Assembly (NCBI GenBank): GCA_003170655.1
Contig: PMYY01000203.1
Span: 8,392 to 31,370 of the forward strand
DNA from: Nitrospiraceae bacterium
Lineage (GTDB): Bacteria > Nitrospirota > Thermodesulfovibrionia > Thermodesulfovibrionales > Dissulfurispiraceae
Length of the DNA: 22,979 nt
Reading direction: 5' to 3'
Below the pieces are notes generated by a model that saw only the letters and a list, made by a program, of their open reading frames with translations, had not been told where the DNA came from and searched no databases. A program made the translations under genes and the position numbers. Shown here piece after piece: positions 6,408 to 13,847 of this stretch. The number at the start of each line of letters is the position of its first letter. Position 1 is the stretch's first letter.

Positions 6408-8513
6408 ATGGCTAAAGGTATTTATGTTGCGAGCGCGGAACCAAGGGTTGATAAGATAATTGTCGTTCTCGGAATGATGGAACTTCTTTGGAACCATGCC
6501 CAGAGGGTAGGCTTTTTTAAACCCATTATCCACGATGCAGTAGTGCCGGACCCCACGCTACACCTTATCAAAAGCCGCTATGCCATGAAATTTCCTTATG
6601 AATCTTTGTACGGATGTACCCTCGACGCTGCAAGAGACTTGATTGCTGCCGACCAGGGGGATGAACTGCTCAAGATAATCATAGAGAAGTACAAGGCCAT
6701 CGAGGCAAAATGCGACATCGTACTTTGTTCTGGGTCGGACTACCGGAGTTCCGTCTCTCCCGTTGAGTTCGATTTCAACGTCGATGTGGCCAATAACCTC
6801 GGATGCCTGATGATGCCTGTAGTGAAAGGGCACGCGCGCTCTATGGTAAAGATCAGCGAGGCTGTCTCAGGCGTGGTCGATGCCCTGGAGAAAAAGAAAT
6901 GCGACATCTTCGCGGTCGTAGTAAACAGAGTGCAGCCCAGCCTGGTAGTCGACGCCCCGGTGCGCCTCAGCAATATCCTGCCGCATGGGATTCCGGTATT
7001 CGCTCTCTTAGAGAATGAAGCGCTCTGGAAGCCTACGGTCTGCGAGATCGCCGAAGGGCTCAACGCCACTTTCTTGAGCGGACAGGAATCCTGTCTTAAG
7101 CGCGATGTGGCCGATTACAAAGTCGCTGCCATGCGACTTGCAAACTTCCTCGATCACATAAATGAGGGAACCATGGTAATCGTGCCCGGTGACCGTGACG
7201 ATATAACTATCGGCAGCATCCTTGCCGACGCATCCTCAACCTATCCGAGGATAGGCGGAATCATACTCACCGGAGGTTTCAGGCCCTCTCCCCAGGTCCA
7301 GAAACTTATCGATGGCTTTACCAAGGATGCTGTGCCTATCCTTTTGGTAGATGCAGATACCTTCAGCACCACAGTTAAGATCAGTTCGGTCTCCGGCACC
7401 CTAGACCCGGACAACACACGCAAGATTGAAACGGCCCTCGGTATATTCGAATCGGGCGTCGGCAGCAAAGAACTCATGGACCGTCTCAATGTTACCCGCT
7501 CAAGCCGTGTAACACCGCTCATGTTCGAATACGATTTGATCCAACGAGCAAAGGCACAGCGCCAGCACGTCGTGATGCCCGAGGGCGAAGAGCCCCGCAT
7601 CCTCCAGGCGTGCGAACTGCTTCTGTTGCGCGACGTCGTAGCTATCACGCTGCTGGGGAATACCAAGAAGATAAAACGGAAAATCGTCGAACTCGGGCTG
7701 AAACTCGATAAGGCATCCATAATCGACCCCGCAACATCTGAGTTGCGCAAGGATTATGCCGATACCTATTTTGAACTCAGAAAGGATAAAGGCATTACAA
7801 AGGAAGCAGCGTACGACATCATGGCCGACCCAAGCTACTTCGGCACAATGATGGTCCACAAGGGAGCGGCTACAGGCATGGTGTCAGGTTCGATCAACAC
7901 TACAGCGCACACCATCCGCCCAGCCCTTGAATTCATCAAGACGAAACCCGGCACATCAATCGTATCGAGTGTATTCCTCATGTGTATGTCAGACCGCGTC
8001 CTCGTTTTCGGAGACTGCGCAGTAAACCCCAATCCGGATGAGAAACAGCTTGCTGACATAGCCATCAGCTCCGCTGAAACTGCAGCGGCATTTGGCATCG
8101 ATCCTATGGTAGCAATGCTTTCATATTCTACTGGCGAGTCCGGAAAAGGCAAGGATGTTGACAAGGTCCGCGAAGCGACCCGCATCGCGAAAGAGCTGAG
8201 GGCCGACCTCAAGATCGAAGGCCCTCTTCAGTTCGACACGGCCATCGACTCATCTGTCGCAAAGATCAAACTTCCCGGCGACGAGGTTGCAGGACATGCC
8301 GTTGCAGGACACGCCACTGTCTTCATATTCCCCGACCTCAATACGGGCAACACCACATATAAAGCCGTTCAGCGTTCGGCAAATGCCGTGGCGATCGGGC
8401 CGGTCCTTCAGGGTCTTAACAAACCGGTGAACGACCTCAGCAGAGGCTGCACCGTGGCGGATATTCTCAATACCGTCATGATAACCGCTATCCAGGCACA
8501 AGCTGCCAAATAG
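6408..8513 (+). CDS. pta: Phosphate acetyltransferase, long three-domain form
   Basis: Interconverts acetyl-CoA and acetyl phosphate. The 701-residue length matches long (E. coli-type) Pta. Domains: an N-terminal dethiobiotin-synthetase-like domain (about 1-200), a DRTGG domain (about 215-330, with PGDRDDI and GGIILTGG), and the catalytic PTA domain (about 370-697) containing GAATGMVSGS, MLSYSTGESGKG and FIFPDLNTGNTTYKAVQRSA. In the N-terminal domain the P-loop position reads AEPRVDKI, lacking the Gly-Lys-Ser core, so nucleotide binding there is doubtful. A 15-bp tandem duplication (8286-8315) repeats VAGHA just before ATVFIFPDLN. GAAGGGGGG precedes the ATG by about 8 nt. It is followed after 10 bp by ackA, forming the classic pair. 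In a syntroph the pair may run toward ATP plus acetate or toward activation; direction cannot be told from sequence. Confidence 0.96.
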   Translation: MAKGIYVASAEPRVDKIIVVLGMMELLWNHAQRVGFFKPIIHDAVVPDPTLHLIKSRYAMKFPYESLYGCTLDAARDLIAADQGDELLKIIIEKYKAIEAKCDIVLCSGSDYRSSVSPVEFDFNVDVANNLGCLMMPVVKGHARSMVKISEAVSGVVDALEKKKCDIFAVVVNRVQPSLVVDAPVRLSNILPHGIPVFALLENEALWKPTVCEIAEGLNATFLSGQESCLKRDVADYKVAAMRLANFLDHINEGTMVIVPGDRDDITIGSILADASSTYPRIGGIILTGGFRPSPQVQKLIDGFTKDAVPILLVDADTFSTTVKISSVSGTLDPDNTRKIETALGIFESGVGSKELMDRLNVTRSSRVTPLMFEYDLIQRAKAQRQHVVMPEGEEPRILQACELLLLRDVVAITLLGNTKKIKRKIVELGLKLDKASIIDPATSELRKDYADTYFELRKDKGITKEAAYDIMADPSYFGTMMVHKGAATGMVSGSINTTAHTIRPALEFIKTKPGTSIVSSVFLMCMSDRVLVFGDCAVNPNPDEKQLADIAISSAETAAAFGIDPMVAMLSYSTGESGKGKDVDKVREATRIAKELRADLKIEGPLQFDTAIDSSVAKIKLPGDEVAGHAVAGHATVFIFPDLNTGNTTYKAVQRSANAVAIGPVLQGLNKPVNDLSRGCTVADILNTVMITAIQAQAAK
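8286..8315 (+). repeat. 15-bp tandem duplication inside pta
   Basis: GTTGCAGGACAtGCC is followed immediately by GTTGCAGGACAcGCC, one base different. It encodes VAGHAVAGHA where Pta proteins normally have a single VAGxA before the conserved TVFIFPDLN strand. The reading frame is kept. The single silent difference between copies suggests it is not a sequencing artefact. Confidence 0.85.
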
Positions 8514-8523
8514 GACAGAAATT

Positions 8524-9738
8524 ATGAAAGTAATGGTCCTAAACGCGGGAAGTTCTTCGATAAAGTACCAGATTTTCGACATGAGAGACAGCTCTGTCCT
8601 CACAAGCGGACTTCTTGAGCAAATCGGCGAGGCATCCAGCCGCCTTAAATACAAATGGACGAACGGAGAAGGCAAGACCAAGGAGGCAGTCGAGGAAGGC
8701 TGCGTGGCCGACCATAGTGAAGGACTCAAGCTCATCCTCGACATAACACTGAAACTCGGCGTTATCCATGATCTTAATGAGCTTGCAGGCATCGGCCATC
8801 GCGTCGTTCATGGCGGCGAGGCGTTCTGGAAGCCGACCCTGATCGTCGACAAAGTCGTCGACGCCGTCCGCGGCATGATACCCCTGGCTCCGCTGCACAA
8901 CCCTGCGAATCTCATTGGAATCGAAGTTTCCCGCCAGCTCTGCCCTGCGGTACCGCAGGTTGCAGTCTTCGACACAGCATTCCACCAGACAATGCCGCCC
9001 CATGCTTATCATTATGCGCTCCCCTACAACTTTTACAAGGAGTTGAGGGTCCGCAGGTACGGGTTCCACGGCACTTCTCACCATTATGTTGCAAAGCAGT
9101 GCGCTATCTACCTTGGCAAACCTCTTAGCTCATGTAATCTGGTCACCCTCCATCTCGGCAATGGTACAAGTACAGCGGCCATTAAAGACGGCGAAAGTAT
9201 TGATACCTCGATGGGAATGACGCCCCTTGAAGGCCTTGTTATGGGTACCCGCTGTGGAGACCTCGATCCGTCTATTCCCTTTTATTTAGCACGGTCGACC
9301 GGTAAATCTTATGATGAAATCGAAAAAATCCTCAACAAAGAAAGCGGTCTCAAGGGCATCTGCGGATATAACGATATGCGCGAGGTGGAGCGTCTGGCAG
9401 CAGGAGGCAATGCACCGGCGAAGCTTGCAATAGAGATGTTCTGTTACCGCATTAAGAAATATATCGGCGCCTATTATGCAGCAATCGGCAGCCTTGATGC
9501 CATTATCTTCACAGGTGGGATCGGTGAAAATTCGAACGTTATCAGAAAAGAATCTTGCGCAGGCCTCCAAAACCTCGGCATCGCCATCGACGAGGCGAAA
9601 AACCATGTCCGGGCAAGCAAGATTACTGACATCTCTGCGTCTTCATCGAAGATCAAAGTCATTATAGTTCCGACCAATGAAGAACTCGAGATCGCTCAAC
9701 AAACCGTCGAGTGCATAAAGACATCAGAGGCTAAATAA
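8524..9738 (+). CDS. ackA: Acetate kinase
   Basis: Converts acetyl phosphate plus ADP to acetate plus ATP, or the reverse. The 404 residues are the normal family length. Diagnostic motifs: NAGSSSIKYQ near residue 7, GHRVVHGGE, FDTAFHQTMP, RRYGFHGTSHHYV, LHLGNGTSTAAI, the signature GMTPLEGLVMGTRCGDLDP, and IIFTGGIGENS. Catalytic Asp (FDTAFH), the active-site His (FHGTSHHYV) and the substrate-binding Arg residues are present. It starts 10 bp after pta with AGGA upstream, so the two are cotranscribed and probably translationally linked. It is convergent with the sigma-54 regulator gene, only 45 bp away. Butyrate kinase is excluded by the acetate-kinase signature and the pta partner. Confidence 0.97.
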   Translation: MKVMVLNAGSSSIKYQIFDMRDSSVLTSGLLEQIGEASSRLKYKWTNGEGKTKEAVEEGCVADHSEGLKLILDITLKLGVIHDLNELAGIGHRVVHGGEAFWKPTLIVDKVVDAVRGMIPLAPLHNPANLIGIEVSRQLCPAVPQVAVFDTAFHQTMPPHAYHYALPYNFYKELRVRRYGFHGTSHHYVAKQCAIYLGKPLSSCNLVTLHLGNGTSTAAIKDGESIDTSMGMTPLEGLVMGTRCGDLDPSIPFYLARSTGKSYDEIEKILNKESGLKGICGYNDMREVERLAAGGNAPAKLAIEMFCYRIKKYIGAYYAAIGSLDAIIFTGGIGENSNVIRKESCAGLQNLGIAIDEAKNHVRASKITDISASSSKIKVIIVPTNEELEIAQQTVECIKTSEAK

Positions 9739-9745
9739 CATTCTT

Positions 9746-9762
9746 GCTCCATCCATCGGAGC
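9746..9762. terminator. Short hairpin between convergent ackA and regulator genes
   Basis: GCTCC-atccatc-GGAGC forms a 5-bp stem in the 45-bp gap between two convergent stop codons. Position suits a bidirectional terminator, but there is no T-tract on either strand, so support is weak. Confidence 0.25.
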
Positions 9763-9783
9763 CGCCTGTCAGTTCAATGGGGT

Positions 9784-11139
9784 TCATTTCTTGATCCCCC
9801 ATCGTTTCCTCTTTTCCCAAAGGGCTTTTCTCGTTATACCAAGCATGTCCGCAAGCTGCTGTTCGTTGCAGGCCGACTGATGCTTCAGTATGAATTCCTT
9901 TGTATATTCCTCTATTGAAAGCCCCTCTCCGTTTGACCCGTTGGGAACCGGAACAACCACAGCGGTGTACGTATTGCGAAGTTCTACAGTGAGGTGAGAA
10001 GGCATCAAGACCTCCCCTTCGGCAAGAAGCACGGCCCGTTCGATGATGTTCTGCAATTCCCTGACATTGCCGGGCCACCCGTACTCCATGAGAAGCTTCA
10101 TAGCCTTGTCATTGATGGACCTGAGGGGTTTGCCTATCTCCCTGGCATAGCGATCGAGAAAGGTTGTCGTGAGGATGGGTATGTCCTCTTTTCTTTCCCT
10201 TAGAGGCGGTATCTTTAGAGTGACCACATTCAGCCGGTAATAAAGATCCTCCCTGAACCTTCCCTCCTTGACCTCCTTCACTATGTTCTTGTTCGTCGCA
10301 GCCACGAACCGTATATCGATCTTTCGTGTCTGTATGCTCCCCAAGGGTCTTATCTCGCGGTCGTCCATCACCCGCAGCAGCTTTGCCTGGAGCGGCTGTC
10401 CCAAGTCGCCTATCTCGTCAAGAAAAAGTGTTCCGCCGTCAGCCGCCTCGAAGAGCCCTTTCTTAGGCGCAGCCGCACCGGTAAAGGCGCCGCGTTCATA
10501 TCCGAAGAATTCGGTCTCAAGAAGCGTCTCAGGAATCGCGCTGCAATTAATCGGAATGAACGGCCCCTTGCGCCGCGGGCTTCCTGAATGAACAGCCCTG
10601 GCGAACAGTTCCTTGCCTGTGCCGGTCTCGCCCACCACCAGAACGTTGCTCCGCGAGTCGGCAACCTTCTTTACATCGACGATAAGTCTCCTCATGATAG
10701 CGCTGTCGCCCAATATTCGGGTGAAATCAAGTTTTTTTGCGGGCTCACAGCTGATTGCCGCAGGATCAGCGCCCGGCTTTTCCTGAAGCGATTTTCTTAT
10801 GCTTTTTATGGCCTCGTCATACATCAGAGGCTTGAGCAGATAGTCCGAGGCGCCGCCTTTGATGGCCTTAAGTGCACTATCGAGAGTGGCATTGGCCGTC
10901 ATGATGATAAATCTCTTGCCGGGGTCTCTGACCTTGATAGATCTCAGGAACTCGATGCCGTCCATCCCCGGCAGTGTCAGTTCAGAGAGGATCAGGTCAT
11001 AAGACAGCTCGTCGAGCAGCTTCATCGCAGCCTCGGCATTGCCGGTGCAATCGGCTTCGTATCCTTCCTTGAGGAATACCCTCTTCAGGGCCTCACAATT
11101 CCTTTCATCGGGTTCAACGATCAGAAGACGCAGTATCAT
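9784..11139 (-). CDS. NtrC-family sigma-54 activator with phosphomimetic (Asp-to-Glu) receiver domain
   Basis: A 451-residue regulator: receiver domain (about 1-115), AAA+ sigma-54-interaction domain (about 140-375) and a C-terminal Fis-type helix-turn-helix (QQLADMLGITRKALWEKRK). Walker A GETGTGKE (170-177), the sigma-54-contacting loop GAFTGA (217-222) and Walker B TLFLDE (237-242) are intact. The receiver is atypical: the phospho-accepting Asp in the L-x-D-x-x-x-P pattern is Glu53 (ILSELTLPGMDG), and the acidic pair reads E-P rather than D-D, while the conserved Thr81 and Lys103 remain. In NtrC the same Asp-to-Glu change gives phosphorylation-independent activity. It overlaps the upstream Pat-like gene. 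I prefer ATG 11139, with AAGAG upstream; a TTG at 11151 giving a 4-bp TTGA overlap is the alternative. No histidine kinase gene is present in the window. Confidence 0.93.
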   Translation of the reverse strand: MILRLLIVEPDERNCEALKRVFLKEGYEADCTGNAEAAMKLLDELSYDLILSELTLPGMDGIEFLRSIKVRDPGKRFIIMTANATLDSALKAIKGGASDYLLKPLMYDEAIKSIRKSLQEKPGADPAAISCEPAKKLDFTRILGDSAIMRRLIVDVKKVADSRSNVLVVGETGTGKELFARAVHSGSPRRKGPFIPINCSAIPETLLETEFFGYERGAFTGAAAPKKGLFEAADGGTLFLDEIGDLGQPLQAKLLRVMDDREIRPLGSIQTRKIDIRFVAATNKNIVKEVKEGRFREDLYYRLNVVTLKIPPLRERKEDIPILTTTFLDRYAREIGKPLRSINDKAMKLLMEYGWPGNVRELQNIIERAVLLAEGEVLMPSHLTVELRNTYTAVVVPVPNGSNGEGLSIEEYTKEFILKHQSACNEQQLADMLGITRKALWEKRKRWGIKK

Positions 11140-11147
11140 ATCACTCT

Positions 11148-13832
11148 TCAAAGTTCCAGGACTACCCGGGCGCTGTCCTCATCTTCATGGACCACTCTGA
11201 ACCCAAGCTTTGTGGACAACCCCATCATATAGAAATTTATCTTAAGGATCTCCATCCAGATTCTCTTGATCCCCAGATCGCGAGCGATATTAATACACCG
11301 GCCGCAGAGGCTCTTGCCCACCCCTAGTCCCTGCCAGGGGTCTCCCACCATCACAGCCATCTCGGCATTATCCAGGTCCGGCTGCTTGATAAGGCGAGCA
11401 TCGCCGACGATCCGGTCCCTGCCATCTTTTGTAGTGACACAGACGAAGGCGATTTCCCTGTCATAATCGATCTGGCAATACATTACGAGCTGTTCGTGCC
11501 GAAGCTCTATAATGCGCTTATAAAATCTCATACTTATGGTCGCCTCGGAAAAGCTCTTGAAAAGTTCGTCGATAAGATGCTCATCCTCGGGCCTGATAGG
11601 CCTTATGAGAGCGAAAGTGCCATCCTTCAGCACCAATTCCGTCGTATACTGGACAGGATAAGGGCAGATCGACAGATGGGGCGGACAGAATTCACCCTTG
11701 AAATCCATAAGCCCCTCCAGTATGTTTTCCTCGAGCAGTATGCCGCCGTCAAAGACAAACCCTTCTTCCTTGCCGGCAACAAAAAAAGGATTGATGTCGA
11801 TCTCATTTATCTGCGGAAAATCGACGACCAGCTGCGAAAAGTGGACAACCACCTCTTCCAGATGCCTCATGGTGTTCGCATAGGCAGGCTGCTTATAAAG
11901 ATAGCTTCCTATCCTGGTCTCCTGCATCACCTTTTTGACAAGGGCCTGGTTCAGCGGGGGCATACCTATGGAGTAATCCTCAATAGCCTCTAACAGTTCC
12001 CCCCCCGTGCCGAATATGATCACCGACCCAAAGGTGGAGTCCTTCTTGGAGCCGATCACAAGTTCATGTCCACGCCTTATTATCATCGGCTGGATGACGA
12101 CATGCGCCTGTGCGTCTCCGCTCGACGCTGCAATATCTTTGAGTTCCTTGAAAGCTTCTTCGACAGCCGATCTGTCCTTGAGATTAAGTCTTACTCTCCC
12201 TGGTTTAAGCTTGTGAAATATTTTCGGGGTATCTATCTTTAACACTACCGGATAGCCGATCTCATCGGCAGCCTTCACGACATCTTCCACCTCGTCGGCC
12301 CGTATGGTTGGGATGACAGGAATGCCGTAGGCGAGCATTATTTCCCTTACCTCATAAAAATTCAGTACAACCCTCTTCTCTTTGGATGCTGTACGCAGGA
12401 TTTCCTCGGCGCGTTTCTTATCCGGTGTGAAATCCTGCAGGAGGGCCTCGGGCGTCTCCAGAAGCAACTTCAGGTTCAAGTCATATCGGTACATATATAT
12501 AAAAGCCCTTACAGCTTGCTCCGGTGTGACAAAGGTCGGAATTCCCCTGTTCTCTATCAGCGTCCTTGCTTCATTCACCTGTGCGACACCCAACCAGGTC
12601 GTGAATAACGGCTTATAATGATGCGCTCTTACCGCATCAGCAATAGCTTCCGCCGTCTCCTTGGGTTTGGTGCCGAGAGAAGGACAGAAGATGACAAGCA
12701 CGCCGTCTACCTGAGGGTCTTTCATGCAAGCTTGGATCGCTGTCTTGAACTCGGACGGAGAAGCATTGGAAAGAAGATCGACAGGGTTTTTGGCACACTT
12801 CTTCGGAACACCGTCCTTCGTGTCCTCAATGGCTTCGGGGCTCATCCGGGCCAGTTCACCATTCATTTTCAAAAGGGTGTCGACCGCGATGACCGCTGGC
12901 GCGCCGGAGTTAGAGACAATTGCGAGGCGCATGCCCTTGGGACGCCTCTGTTTTGAAATAGTTTCGGTAAGATAAAAAAGATCAAGCATCTCTTCGACCC
13001 TTAAAGCCCCTGCCCTCTTAAAAGCCGCATCATAAACCTTGTCCTCACCCGCCACTATGCCTGAGCGGGTCATGACGACTTCGGCAGAGAGATCGAACTT
13101 GCCTGATTTGACGACAACTATCGGTTTGGAGCAGGAAAACGACCTGGCGGAACTCATGAAACGACGTCCGTTTCTTATCCCTTCGATATAGAGTATTATG
13201 GCCTTTGTTTCCGGATCAACGCCGAGGAAATCGATCATGTCGGCAAATCCGATATCGAAGACCCCTCCAAGTGAGGCGAAGAAGCTGAATCCGACGTTCT
13301 TGCTCACCGCTCTTTCGAGCAGTGCCGTCGCCACGGCCGCGCTCTGGGAGATGAAAGCAATGGAGCCGCGCCCGGGCATTTTCGGAAAAAGACTGGCATT
13401 CAGTTGATAGCCCGGACGGATGAACCCCAGGGAATTGGGGCCTAGCACCCTGAAGCCGTATGAAGAAGAAATGGCCTTTATCTGGTTTTCATAATGCAGC
13501 GGGTCATCCACACGAAAGTGGAAATCCGGGCACAATATAATGACGCCCTTCACACCCTTCCATCCGCACTCTTCCAGTCTCTGAAGGAGTTCTATGCATG
13601 GCATCGCCATGATGGCAAGATCAATGTCGCGGGGGATGTCGTTAATCGTGCGATATGACTCTACGCCCTGAACGGCTTCAACCTTGGGGTTAACAGGATA
13701 GACGGCCCCACTAAAGCCCTCTCCCACCAGATTGCGAAAAATGGTATAGCCCAATGACCCCTGTTCCTCGCTCGCACCTATCACAGCAATCCTGCGCGGG
13801 TTGAAAAGAAACTCGAGGTTTCTGATGGACAT
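11148..13832 (-). CDS. Pat/PatZ-like protein lysine acetyltransferase (degenerate ADP-forming acyl-CoA synthetase fused to GNAT)
   Basis: An 894-residue protein with an N-terminal CoA-binding and succinyl-CoA-ligase-like part (about 1-460), an ATP-grasp part (about 480-700) and a C-terminal GNAT domain (about 730-894). This is the order and length of enterobacterial Pat/PatZ, which acetylate and inactivate Acs. The GNAT has QIDYDRE near 787 and the acetyl-CoA loop WQGLGVG near 833. At the site where ADP-forming synthetases carry the phosphorylated His (S-H-T-G), this protein reads T-R-S-G with Arg256, so synthetase turnover is unlikely. The ATP-grasp glycine loop HKxxxGGV is also altered to HKLKPGRV. 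Substrate is inferred; Acs encoded about 9 kb away in the same window is the obvious candidate. It starts 15 bp after gyrA with GGAGGG upstream, and its stop overlaps the regulator gene. No CobB-type deacetylase is in view. Confidence 0.9.
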   Translation of the reverse strand: MSIRNLEFLFNPRRIAVIGASEEQGSLGYTIFRNLVGEGFSGAVYPVNPKVEAVQGVESYRTINDIPRDIDLAIMAMPCIELLQRLEECGWKGVKGVIILCPDFHFRVDDPLHYENQIKAISSSYGFRVLGPNSLGFIRPGYQLNASLFPKMPGRGSIAFISQSAAVATALLERAVSKNVGFSFFASLGGVFDIGFADMIDFLGVDPETKAIILYIEGIRNGRRFMSSARSFSCSKPIVVVKSGKFDLSAEVVMTRSGIVAGEDKVYDAAFKRAGALRVEEMLDLFYLTETISKQRRPKGMRLAIVSNSGAPAVIAVDTLLKMNGELARMSPEAIEDTKDGVPKKCAKNPVDLLSNASPSEFKTAIQACMKDPQVDGVLVIFCPSLGTKPKETAEAIADAVRAHHYKPLFTTWLGVAQVNEARTLIENRGIPTFVTPEQAVRAFIYMYRYDLNLKLLLETPEALLQDFTPDKKRAEEILRTASKEKRVVLNFYEVREIMLAYGIPVIPTIRADEVEDVVKAADEIGYPVVLKIDTPKIFHKLKPGRVRLNLKDRSAVEEAFKELKDIAASSGDAQAHVVIQPMIIRRGHELVIGSKKDSTFGSVIIFGTGGELLEAIEDYSIGMPPLNQALVKKVMQETRIGSYLYKQPAYANTMRHLEEVVVHFSQLVVDFPQINEIDINPFFVAGKEEGFVFDGGILLEENILEGLMDFKGEFCPPHLSICPYPVQYTTELVLKDGTFALIRPIRPEDEHLIDELFKSFSEATISMRFYKRIIELRHEQLVMYCQIDYDREIAFVCVTTKDGRDRIVGDARLIKQPDLDNAEMAVMVGDPWQGLGVGKSLCGRCINIARDLGIKRIWMEILKINFYMMGLSTKLGFRVVHEDEDSARVVLEL

Positions 13833-13847
13833 TACACCCTCCGGTGG

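Noticed and set aside
11148..13832. Functional ADP-forming acetate-CoA ligase
   Set aside because: The phospho-His position is Arg and the C-terminal GNAT domain matches the Pat/PatZ architecture.
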